11,359 nt of DNA. Origin: Paracoccaceae bacterium (GTDB taxonomy: Bacteria > Pseudomonadota > Alphaproteobacteria > Rhodobacterales > Rhodobacteraceae). The stretch is from positions 1 through 11,359 of the forward strand of contig RFUP01000041.1 of NCBI GenBank assembly GCA_009922885.1, written 5' to 3'. The translations under genes and the position numbers were made by a program. The notes beneath the pieces are model-generated. The model was not told the origin of the DNA and searched no databases. It saw only the letters and a program-made list of their open reading frames with translations. Shown piece by piece: positions 1 to 6,112 of the stretch; position 1 is the stretch's first letter, and each line of letters begins with the position of its first letter.

Positions 1-257
1 CCGTCGAGGAAGCCGCAGATATCCTTGGCATCAATATTGAGGCCCCCGATGCGGACGCTCGGGCAAGAGGCATAGGAATAACCGTAGGTCATCTTGTTGA
101 CGAAAAGGAAATCGCCGATCAGCAGCGTGTCCTTCATAGACCCTGAGGGGATCCAGAACGGTTGGAAGAAGAGGGTCCGGAAGACACCTGCGATCAGCAG
201 CGCGTAAACCACAGTCTTGATCGTTTCGATCACCGCGTTCTGCTTCTTTTCCGCCAT
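1..257 (-). CDS. lepB: Signal peptidase I, N-terminal part (runs off left edge)
   Basis: Signal peptidase I cleaves signal peptides from proteins leaving the Sec or Tat pathway, acting at the outer face of the inner membrane. Only the first 85 residues are in the window. They show a short charged N-terminus, a hydrophobic anchor at about residues 9-31, and the family box FWIPSGSMKDTL, whose Ser40 is the catalytic nucleophile. GDFLFVNKMTYGY follows (about 48-60), then the insert YASCPSVRIGG typical of alphaproteobacterial members. The catalytic lysine lies beyond the edge and cannot be checked. The ATG is preceded by a good Shine-Dalgarno stretch (AGAGAGGA). The gene is 27 bases downstream of acpS and is probably the last visible member of the folK-to-lepB run. 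In related genomes rnc and era usually follow (family knowledge, not seen here). Identification is firm; only completeness is unknown. Confidence 0.95.
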   Translation of the reverse strand, partial: MAEKKQNAVIETIKTVVYALLIAGVFRTLFFQPFWIPSGSMKDTLLIGDFLFVNKMTYGYSYASCPSVRIGGLNIDAKDICGFLD

Positions 258-284
258 TTTCGGTCCTCTCTGAAAGGTCAGGCG

Positions 285-737
285 CTACATGCGGGGGCGG
301 CGCGAAGGAGTCAAGCCAACCATGGCCGCCGTCGGGCTATCGAGCGGACGCGCTTCGATCACGACAAAGGCCTGAGCCCAAGGGAAATCATCCGTCAGCG
401 TCACATGCACGACTGCTTCGAACCCCTCTGGGGTCATTTCCTTCAGGCGCTCAGCCGCCCAACCCGTCAAGTGCATCACAGGCTGGCCCGAGGAGAGGTT
501 TGTGACCCCCATATCTTTCCACGAGATACCCATGCGCAGCCCGGTGCCCAATGCCTTGGAACAGGCTTCCTTGGCTGCCCATCGCTTCGCATAGGTTCCT
601 GCGGTATCACGGCGGCGCTCGGCTTTCGCTTGTTCCGCCTCGGTGAACACGCGATTGCGGAAACGATCTCCGAAGCGGTCCAGTGTGCCCTGGATCCTCT
701 CGATATTGGCCAAATCGGTGCCGATCCCGAGGATCAC
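285..737 (-). CDS. acpS: Holo-[acyl-carrier-protein] synthase
   Basis: AcpS transfers 4'-phosphopantetheine from coenzyme A to a serine of apo-acyl carrier protein, which activates it for fatty acid synthesis in the cytoplasm. The 150-residue product starts with ILGIGTDLANIERI, carrying the Mg-binding Asp8. The second hallmark, KRWAAKEACSKALGTG (about 51-66), supplies Glu57. The C-terminal strand region (about residues 110-128) includes WAQAFVVIEA. The start is GTG, and its last two bases are the first two of the pdxJ stop (GTGA, 4-base overlap), so translation is probably coupled. A GAGG lies upstream at suitable spacing. Length is slightly above the usual 120-140 residues because of a Pro/Arg-rich tail. 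pdxJ next to acpS is a widespread proteobacterial arrangement, which supports both calls. Confidence 0.96.
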   Translation of the reverse strand: MILGIGTDLANIERIQGTLDRFGDRFRNRVFTEAEQAKAERRRDTAGTYAKRWAAKEACSKALGTGLRMGISWKDMGVTNLSSGQPVMHLTGWAAERLKEMTPEGFEAVVHVTLTDDFPWAQAFVVIEARPLDSPTAAMVGLTPSRRPRM

Positions 738-1483
738 GCGCGGGCCTCGTCCATCAGGCGGCGCATTTCGCGGATTGCAGGCTGAAGCCCGCGGAAAATC
801 GCTTCACCAATCAGGAAATGCCCGATGTTGAGCTCCATCACCTCCGGCATCGCCGCGACAGGGACAACGGTGTCATAGGTCAAGCCGTGGCCTGCATGCA
901 CTTCCAGCCCGAGTGAATGTGCGAAGGCCGCCATGTCGCGCAAACGTGCGAGCTCTGCGTCGCGCTTGTCGAAATGACCTTCCGCGTGGAAGTCGCAATA
1001 GGCCCCCGTGTGCAGTTCGATCACCTGTGCGCCGATGCGATGCGCCGCCTCGATCTGCTTCTGGTCCGCCGCAATGAAGATCGATACGCGGCATCCCGCA
1101 TCACGCAGGGGCGCGATGAAATGGGCCAAACGGTTCTCTTCCCGCGCCACTTCAAGCCCCCCTTCCGTTGTGCGTTCCTCGCGCCGCTCAGGCACAATGC
1201 ACACCGCATGCGGGCGGTGGCGCAGGGCGATGGCCTGCATTTCCTCAGTCGCCGCCATCTCGAAGTTGAGCGGCGTGGTCAGGCTCGCCATCAATCCGTC
1301 GATATCGGCGTCGGAAATATGCCGCCGATCCTCGCGCAGGTGCGCTGTGATACCATCTGCACCCGCCTCTTCGGCAAGTTTCGCGGCCCGCACCGGATCG
1401 GGATAGGCCGAACCGCGAGCATTCCGCACAGTTGCCACGTGGTCGATATTCACACCGAGCCGAAGTCGTCCGAGGGGTTTCAT
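734..1483 (-). CDS. pdxJ: Pyridoxine 5'-phosphate synthase
   Basis: PdxJ condenses 1-deoxy-D-xylulose 5-phosphate with 3-amino-2-oxopropyl phosphate to make pyridoxine 5'-phosphate, the last ring-forming step of the DXP-dependent vitamin B6 pathway. The 249-residue TIM-barrel protein has GVNIDHVATVRNARG (10-24), HLREDRRHI (48-56, with the active-site His48), NFEMAAT (Glu75), ELHTGAYCDFH (156-166) and VHAGHGLTYD (195-204, His199), then ELNIGHFLIGEAI. The chosen ATG at 1483 follows GGAG with a 5-base spacer and gives a family-typical length (E. coli 243). An in-frame ATG at 1498 and a GTG at 1516 would add 5 or 11 residues but lack a convincing ribosome site. The stop overlaps the acpS start by 4 bases, and the DUF2062 gene ends 34 bases upstream. 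Function is certain from the motifs; the start is very likely. Confidence 0.96.
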   Translation of the reverse strand: MKPLGRLRLGVNIDHVATVRNARGSAYPDPVRAAKLAEEAGADGITAHLREDRRHISDADIDGLMASLTTPLNFEMAATEEMQAIALRHRPHAVCIVPERREERTTEGGLEVAREENRLAHFIAPLRDAGCRVSIFIAADQKQIEAAHRIGAQVIELHTGAYCDFHAEGHFDKRDAELARLRDMAAFAHSLGLEVHAGHGLTYDTVVPVAAMPEVMELNIGHFLIGEAIFRGLQPAIREMRRLMDEARA

Positions 1484-1517
1484 ACGTACTCCATTCATTC
1501 GTGAGTCGACGCGCACC

Positions 1518-2177
1518 CTAGTCGTGTTTGCGAAGCTCGTCAGCCTTCGCTTGGGCCTTTTTCTTCAAGGCCGCAAGTTTCGCTTTAATCGCGCCCTTGC
1601 GACGGTGCTGGTAGGCACGGATCAGAGGGAGCGAAATGTAATAGAAAATGATGCCGACAAAGATGCCCGGAATGATCCCTCCGATCATGAACGGAAAGAA
1701 CACTTCGTCATAAAATAGCCGAAGGCCATGCCAATCGGCTGTCGCATCACTGAACATGGCGAGGAAATTGTGGTGCAAATCCCCCCAAGCATCGCCGAAT
1801 TTCTCACCGAGAGAGCCGTGCACATTGCCCCGACCCCATTCGAGGCCAAGCATCCAATAGCCCGTCCGCAGCGAAGTCATCGCAATCGGCACATAGGTGA
1901 GCGGGTTGCCGAAGAAGGTCGACAGGAGGGCAGCGAGCACATTCCCCCGAACCACAAACGCCACCAAAGCCGCGATGACAAAATGCAATCCGAAAAACGG
2001 GGTGAACGTGGTGAACACACCGGCCATGATCCCGCGCGCAATCCGCTCCGGGCTATCAGGCAAGCGGCGTACTCGGTGCTTCACGTAATGAGCCGCTCGT
2101 GTCCAGCCGCCACGGGGCCAGAAAAACTCCTTGATGACCTGCCAGAACGGCCGTCGATCACGACGCTTGAAGACCAC
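1518..2177 (-). CDS. DUF2062 domain membrane protein, function unknown
   Basis: A 219-residue protein with the DUF2062 signature: SPERIARGIMAGVFTTFTPF followed by FGLH (about 42-64), then RGNVLAALLSTFFGNPLTY (77-95). Hydrophobic segments lie at about 47-76, 80-112 and 162-186. The N-terminus is basic, and the C-terminal 30 residues form a lysine/alanine-rich, probably helical, cytoplasmic tail. No catalytic motif is visible and the family's biochemical role is not established. Translation starts at GTG, 20 bases inside the end of rsh, with AAAGG located 7 bases before it within rsh; this suggests coupling to the ppGpp enzyme. No ATG exists near that position that keeps the N-terminus. To my knowledge its place between rsh and pdxJ is common in Rhodobacterales, so it is a genuine conserved gene. 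A tie to membrane or stress physiology would be speculation from neighbours. Confidence 0.88.
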   Translation of the reverse strand: MVFKRRDRRPFWQVIKEFFWPRGGWTRAAHYVKHRVRRLPDSPERIARGIMAGVFTTFTPFFGLHFVIAALVAFVVRGNVLAALLSTFFGNPLTYVPIAMTSLRTGYWMLGLEWGRGNVHGSLGEKFGDAWGDLHHNFLAMFSDATADWHGLRLFYDEVFFPFMIGGIIPGIFVGIIFYYISLPLIRAYQHRRKGAIKAKLAALKKKAQAKADELRKHD

Positions 2178-4335
2178 CAGCTTGCCTTTCTTGCCGCCCG
2201 TCGGTGGCAGAGGATTTCAACCGGGAAGGATCCCGGAACCGCTCGATCGCTGCCACGTCCGATTCTGCCTCAAGGGCGGAAAGAACAGAATGCAAATGCT
2301 CGACGTCTCTCAGATCTACATCAAGCAAAACACGATAAAAATCAGGTTTGCGATCAACGAAGTTCAAATCCGAGATATTGGCCTTCTGCTCACCGATCAA
2401 TGTGCAAATTCGTCCCAGAACGCCCGCATCGTTGGCCATCGTGATAAGAACGGAAGCCGTATGGATAGGCGGATGCTTTCCGGCCTGCCAATGGAGATCC
2501 ATCCATCGCTCAGGCTGGTCTTCGAAGCGCACCAAAGCCTCGCAATCGATCGAATGCACCTGGACGCCCTGACCACGCACCTTGATCCCAACGATACGCT
2601 CCCCTGGCAATGGCTGACAGCAGGGTGCACGTGCGAAACTCTGGTCGGGCGAGATGCCGACAACGGCGCGGTCATGTTCGATCGTTTCGCTCGAACCCTG
2701 CGCAAGCTCGGGATAAACCGCGTGCACGACTTCCCGCGCGGAAAGCTCCGCCGAACCAAGCCGCGCCAGAACTTCATCGCGCCCGCCATCAACACGCAGA
2801 TGTCGCGCCGCCAGCTCCAGCACTTTATCCGTGGCCTTCTTGCCAACGTGTTCGAAAGCCGAGCGGGCTAGCTCTGCTCCCAGCTTGATAAACCGCGAGC
2901 GGTCCACTTCGCGCAAAGCCCGTCTGATGGCCGTCTTGGCCTTGCCCGTGGAGGCAATATCGAGCCACGTCGCCTGAGGAACCTGCCCCTCCGCCGTGAT
3001 GATCTCGACCGACTGCCCGTTGCGGATGCGCGTCCACAAAGGCACCCGCATACCGTCAATTTTCGCCCCCACCGTCGCGTTACCGATCCGCGTGTGGATT
3101 GCGTAAGCGAAATCGATGGGCGTCGCGCCGCGGGGCAGCTTGATCACATCCCCCTTGGGAGAGAAGCAGAACACTTGGTCCGAATACATCTCAAGCTTCA
3201 CGGCTTCGAGGAATTCGTCGTGATCTTCTTCTGTGTTGAACTGCTCGGTGAGCGTCGCGATCCACTTTGCCGGGTCAACCGCGAAAGGGTTTTGCGCGCG
3301 CACACCATCCCGATATGACCAGTGCGCGGCAACGCCTGCCTCGGCCACTTCGTGCATCTGGCGGGTGCGGATCTGCACCTCCACACGCTTGCCGTCACGC
3401 CCCGAGACCGTCGTATGGATCGAGCGATAACCGTTCGATTTCGGCTGGCTGATGTAGTCCTTGAACCGCCCCGGAACCGCGCGCCACCGCTGGTGGATTG
3501 CGCCGAGCGCGCGATAGCACTCCTCTTCGGTTTGCGTGATCACGCGGAACCCGTAGATATCGGACAGGCGCGAGAAACCGATCTCTTTTTCCTGCATCTT
3601 GCGCCAGATCGAGTGGGGCTTCTTGGCGCGGCCAAACACCGTGCATTCGATGCCCGCCTTCTCCATCTCGGCGCGCATATCCCCGGTGATCCGCTCGATA
3701 ATATCGCCAGACTCTTTCTGGAGCGTCACGAAGCGGCGCATGATCGATGCGCGGGCTTCATTGTTCAGCACGCGGAACGCCAGATCCTCCAGTTCCTCGC
3801 GCATCCATTGCATCCCCATGCGGCCCGCCAGAGGCGCATAGATGTCCATGGTTTCACGGGCTTTCTTGGCCTGCTTTTCCGGCTTCATCGCCTTGATCGT
3901 CCGCATGTTGTGCAAACGGTCAGCCAGCTTCACGAGGATCACCCGCAGATCCTTCGACATGGCCATTAGGAGCTTACGGAAGTTTTCCGCCTGCTGCGTC
4001 TCGGTCGAGGTGAGTTGCAGGTTGGTCAGCTTCGTCACACCATCCACAAGCTCGGCCACTTCACGGCCAAAGCGCTGCTCAACCTCGGCATAGCTTGCCT
4101 TGGTATCTTCGATGGTGTCGTGCAGCAGAGCGGTGATGATCGTTGCATCATCAAGGCGTTGCTCGGTCAGGATCGCGGCCACGGCAACGGGATGGGTAAA
4201 ATACGGCTCGCCCGACTGGCGCATCTGCCCGTCATGCATCTCGCGGCCAAAGTCATAGGCTGCGCGGATCAGGGCCTCGTTTGTGCGGGGGTTATAGTTG
4301 CGGACCAGAGCGATCAGGTCGTCAACGGCAATCAT
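2158..4335 (-). CDS. rsh: Bifunctional (p)ppGpp synthetase/hydrolase (RelA/SpoT homologue)
   Basis: Rsh makes the alarmone (p)ppGpp from ATP and GTP/GDP and also degrades it, controlling the stringent response. With start ATG at 4335 the protein has 725 residues. Domains in order: HD hydrolase with FTHPVAVAAIL (46-56) and HDTIED (72-77); RelA/SpoT synthetase with DIYGFRVI (259-266), GRFKDYISQPKSNGYRSIHT (289-308) and VEVQIRT (318-324); TGS at about 386-447 (VFCFSPKGDVIKLPRGATPI); a conserved-cysteine stretch APCCQPLPGERIVGI; and a C-terminal ACT domain at about 622-697. An intact HDxxED plus the RFKD form of the synthetase loop, which is typical of bifunctional enzymes, argues that both activities are present. 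An upstream in-frame TTG at 4347 sits directly on an AAGG and is unlikely to be the start; the ATG gives the usual N-terminus (MIAVDDLIALV). rpoZ ends 31 bases upstream, and the DUF2062 start overlaps the 3' end. Confidence 0.95.
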   Translation of the reverse strand: MIAVDDLIALVRNYNPRTNEALIRAAYDFGREMHDGQMRQSGEPYFTHPVAVAAILTEQRLDDATIITALLHDTIEDTKASYAEVEQRFGREVAELVDGVTKLTNLQLTSTETQQAENFRKLLMAMSKDLRVILVKLADRLHNMRTIKAMKPEKQAKKARETMDIYAPLAGRMGMQWMREELEDLAFRVLNNEARASIMRRFVTLQKESGDIIERITGDMRAEMEKAGIECTVFGRAKKPHSIWRKMQEKEIGFSRLSDIYGFRVITQTEEECYRALGAIHQRWRAVPGRFKDYISQPKSNGYRSIHTTVSGRDGKRVEVQIRTRQMHEVAEAGVAAHWSYRDGVRAQNPFAVDPAKWIATLTEQFNTEEDHDEFLEAVKLEMYSDQVFCFSPKGDVIKLPRGATPIDFAYAIHTRIGNATVGAKIDGMRVPLWTRIRNGQSVEIITAEGQVPQATWLDIASTGKAKTAIRRALREVDRSRFIKLGAELARSAFEHVGKKATDKVLELAARHLRVDGGRDEVLARLGSAELSAREVVHAVYPELAQGSSETIEHDRAVVGISPDQSFARAPCCQPLPGERIVGIKVRGQGVQVHSIDCEALVRFEDQPERWMDLHWQAGKHPPIHTASVLITMANDAGVLGRICTLIGEQKANISDLNFVDRKPDFYRVLLDVDLRDVEHLHSVLSALEAESDVAAIERFRDPSRLKSSATDGRQERQAGGLQAS

Positions 4336-4366
4336 ATCAGTCCGCAACCTTCATTCAGGCGTCAAA

Positions 4367-4723
4367 TCAGCCCTGGCGCTGCGCCTCCATGAGCGCGCGG
4401 AGCAGCTTCTCTTCCGACATATCGTCGTCCACCGGGCGATCTTGCTCACCGCCACCCACGAGAAGGTTCATCGAATCTTCTTCCGGCTCGTCAACTTCGA
4501 TCTGAGTCTGGTTGGCTTCGATCAGACGCTCGCGCAGGCCATCAGCCGACTGTGTCTCGTCGGCGATTTCGCGCAGGGCAACAACGGGGTTCTTGTCATT
4601 GTCGCGGTCGATCGTGAGCGAGGCACCAGATGCGATTTCGCGGGCGCGGTGCGCTGCGAGCATAACCAACTCGAAACGGTTCGGAACCTTGTCAACGCAA
4701 TCTTCAACGGTCACGCGGGCCAT
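4367..4723 (-). CDS. rpoZ: DNA-directed RNA polymerase omega subunit
   Basis: Omega helps fold and hold the beta' subunit in RNA polymerase, and its N-terminus with beta' forms ppGpp binding site 1. The 118-residue product begins MARVTVEDCVDKVPNRFELV, matching the E. coli omega N-terminus, including the A-R-V-T residues that contribute to that site. It continues with LAAHRAREI and the conserved NDKNPVVALREIADE. The tail after about residue 75 is acidic (EVDEPEEDS, VDDDMSEEK) and about 25 residues longer than in E. coli, as is usual for alphaproteobacterial omegas. The ATG follows GGAG at 7 bases. A longer in-frame reading to 4801 is rejected, because those extra codons have no family similarity and cover the intergenic region. 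The gene directly precedes rsh, so the alarmone enzyme and part of its target are co-encoded. Confidence 0.96.
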   Translation of the reverse strand: MARVTVEDCVDKVPNRFELVMLAAHRAREIASGASLTIDRDNDKNPVVALREIADETQSADGLRERLIEANQTQIEVDEPEEDSMNLLVGGGEQDRPVDDDMSEEKLLRALMEAQRQG

Positions 4724-4767
4724 AGGGGGTCTCCAGTCGGTTTTCTGAGCAGGCTTACGAAAGCCCC

Positions 4768-4796
4768 CACATAGGAGGTATGTTTGGAATTGACAA
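4768..4796 (-). promoter_or_regulatory. Possible housekeeping promoter for rpoZ-rsh
   Basis: In the 90-base gap between folK and rpoZ, the minus strand has TTGTCA (4791-4796; five of six matches to the -35 consensus) and, 17 bases on, TATGTG (4768-4773; weak -10, three of six matches). This would start transcription about 38 bases before the rpoZ ATG. A short inverted repeat, GGCTT/AAGCC (4752-4756 and 4761-4765), lies in the resulting leader. This is a pattern match by eye only. The genes could equally be read entirely from the promoter upstream of folK. Confidence 0.35.
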
Positions 4797-4813
4797 GCCA
4801 AATCACCGAGAAA

Positions 4814-5383
4814 TCAAAGCGGCACAATGCCCTCCAACTCGGATTTCGGCAAAGCATCGCGCATTTCCAGAACCGTCTTGCCAAGGATCGGGTGGCGCCA
4901 GTCTGGAGCGACATCAACAAGCGGAACTAGCACAAAGCCGCGATCCTGCAGCCGAGGGTGTGGGAGAATCAGCTGGTCTGGCGCCACGCGCATTTGCTCT
5001 TCCAGAGACAGATTCTGCCACCCCGACTGTGTTTCCGCATTCGGCAACACCTTGTCTCCAATAGCCAAAAGATCGAGGTCAAGCGTCCGCCCCGCCCATC
5101 TCTCCCGGCGTTCCCTGCCGAATTCGGCTTCAATTCGATGCAGCACGTCCAGCAAGTTACGAGGCGTCAACTTACAACCTAAGGCAGCGCATCCATTCAC
5201 AAAATCTGGTCCGGAATTCTTCGGAAAGCATGGCGTTTGGTAAAATTTGCTCACCTTTATGACGGTAACGCCATGATCTGGCAGCCGAGATAAAGCCGCT
5301 TCGATAGTACGAACGGGAGACCTTGAACCCGAAGGAAGGTTCCCGCCGAAGGCTATCAAGCTGACTTGATCAATAATTGACAT
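4814..5383 (-). CDS. folK: 2-amino-4-hydroxy-6-hydroxymethyldihydropteridine pyrophosphokinase
   Basis: HPPK transfers pyrophosphate from ATP to 6-hydroxymethyl-7,8-dihydropterin, the step before dihydropteroate synthase in folate synthesis. The 189-residue protein has the N-terminal FGGNLPSG (12-19), the substrate loop YQTPCFP followed by DFVNGCAAL (60-68), the Mg-binding box RWAGRTLDLDLLAIGD (95-110, with Asp102 and Asp104), and the C-terminal LPHPRLQDRGFVLVPLVDVA (140-159). Length is within the usual 150-190. The ATG is preceded by GGAAGGA with an 8-base spacer. It is the first gene of the minus-strand run, diverges from the NYN gene, and is followed after 90 bases by rpoZ. Base use (several AAA/ATT/TTG codons) looks a little less GC-rich than neighbours, but there is no sign of transfer. 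Other folate genes are not in the window. Confidence 0.94.
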   Translation of the reverse strand: MSIIDQVSLIAFGGNLPSGSRSPVRTIEAALSRLPDHGVTVIKVSKFYQTPCFPKNSGPDFVNGCAALGCKLTPRNLLDVLHRIEAEFGRERRERWAGRTLDLDLLAIGDKVLPNAETQSGWQNLSLEEQMRVAPDQLILPHPRLQDRGFVLVPLVDVAPDWRHPILGKTVLEMRDALPKSELEGIVPL

Positions 5384-5515
5384 AAACCTATCCTTCCGGA
5401 GGGATTTTCTCTCACCACATTCACTGACTTAAGTTTTACGATCTCACTCACCCGCTGCCCAACAATCACTCACACTCACGGACAAAGCGGCGCTGACGCA
5501 AAAAGGTATCCTCTT
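5384..5515. promoter_or_regulatory. Divergent intergenic region folK / NYN gene with CTCAC repeats
   Basis: This 132-base gap must hold the promoters of folK (minus) and the NYN gene (plus). It contains five copies of CTCAC on the plus strand (starting at 5411, 5443, 5447, 5469 and 5475), including TCACTCAC twice, at 5444-5451 and 5466-5473, 22 bases apart (about two helical turns). A CTTAAG palindrome lies at 5428-5433. On the minus strand a weak TTGTTG ... TCGTAA pair could serve folK; I see no clear -35/-10 for the plus strand. AAAAGG before the NYN start is its ribosome site. The regulator, if any, is unknown. Confidence 0.4.
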
Positions 5516-6088
5516 ATGTTCTATAAAGACGAACGGCTAGCGCTGTTCATCGACGGCTCCAATCTCTACGCTGCAGCCAAATCACTCGGTTTCGACATCG
5601 ACTACAAGCTGCTGCGCCAAGAATTCATGCGCCGTGGTAAGATGATACGCGCCTTCTACTACACAGCGCTTCTGGAAAACGACGAATATTCGCCGATCCG
5701 CCCGCTGGTCGACTGGCTGCATTATAACGGTTTCACCATGGTCACCAAACCGGCCAAGGAATTCACCGACGCGCAAGGCCGTCGCAAGGTCAAAGGCAAC
5801 ATGGACATCGAGCTCACCGTCGATGCCATGGAGCTGGCACCGCGCATGGATCATGCCGTGATCTTCTCCGGCGATGGCGATTTCCGCCCGCTCGTGGAGA
5901 GCCTCCAGCGTCAGGGCGTCCGCGTTTCCGTGGTCTCCACGATCCGCTCCCAACCGCCCATGATCGCCGACGAATTGCGCCGCCAGGCCGACAACTTCAT
6001 CGAACTGGACGATCTTCGCGATGTCCTCGGCAGACCGCCGCGCGAGCCCATGATGAACCGGGAAGAGCTGGCGCTCCAGAACGGATAA
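5516..6088 (+). CDS. NYN domain protein, LabA/DUF88-like putative ribonuclease
   Basis: A 190-residue single-domain protein of the NYN (PIN-like) nuclease superfamily. The acidic active-site positions are all visible: LFIDGSNLY (10-18, Asp13), KGNMDIELTVDAMEL (93-107, Asp97 and Asp103) and FSGDGDFRPLVESL (117-130, Asp120 and Asp122). The C-terminal part has ADNFIELDDLRDVL (158-171). Such proteins are predicted metal-dependent RNases; cyanobacterial LabA acts in circadian output, but that role should not be transferred here. Nuclease activity is inferred, not shown. The ATG follows AAGG at 9 bases. There is no signal peptide or membrane segment, so it should be cytoplasmic. It diverges from folK, and its TAA is the first three bases of an inverted repeat shared with the convergent kinase gene. 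To my knowledge NYN genes beside folK-rpoZ-rsh recur in Rhodobacterales, which hints at an RNA-related housekeeping role. Confidence 0.9.
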   Translation: MFYKDERLALFIDGSNLYAAAKSLGFDIDYKLLRQEFMRRGKMIRAFYYTALLENDEYSPIRPLVDWLHYNGFTMVTKPAKEFTDAQGRRKVKGNMDIELTVDAMELAPRMDHAVIFSGDGDFRPLVESLQRQGVRVSVVSTIRSQPPMIADELRRQADNFIELDDLRDVLGRPPREPMMNREELALQNG

Positions 6089-6112
6089 GCCGCCCCAAAG
6101 GGCCGCGGCTTA
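6086..6112. terminator. Bidirectional hairpin formed from two convergent stop codons
   Basis: TAAGCCGC (6086-6093) and GCGGCTTA (6105-6112) are perfect 8-base inverted repeats. Between them CCC and GGG can pair around an AAA loop (6094-6102), leaving a two-base CC bulge. The left arm starts with the TAA stop of the NYN gene, and the right arm ends with the TAA stop of the kinase gene on the other strand. The only non-coding bases between the two genes, 6089-6109, therefore lie wholly within the repeat. There is no T-run on either strand, so it is not a textbook intrinsic terminator, but in position it fits a bidirectional terminator or 3'-end stabiliser. Confidence 0.6.

Noticed and set aside
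162..785. Plus-strand open frame of 207 codons opposite lepB/acpS
   Set aside because: It lies antisense to clearly identified genes, has no family-like composition (rich in Arg/His), and has no ribosome site. It is a shadow of high-GC codon structure.
917..1504. Plus-strand open frame of 195 codons opposite pdxJ
   Set aside because: Antisense to a certain pdxJ gene, with no recognisable domain; typical shadow frame.
1728..2871. Long plus-strand frames (238 and 246 codons) opposite DUF2062 and the 3' half of rsh
   Set aside because: Both overlap each other and well-supported genes on the other strand and show no motif.
4724..4801. Upstream extension of rpoZ to 4801
   Set aside because: The extra residues are not conserved in omega subunits, and the MARVT start with its GGAG site at 4723 is decisive.
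5428..5439. Possible CtrA site (TTAA-N7-TTAA) upstream of folK/NYN
   Set aside because: Only one TTAA half (5429-5432) is present; the position where the second half should be reads GATC.
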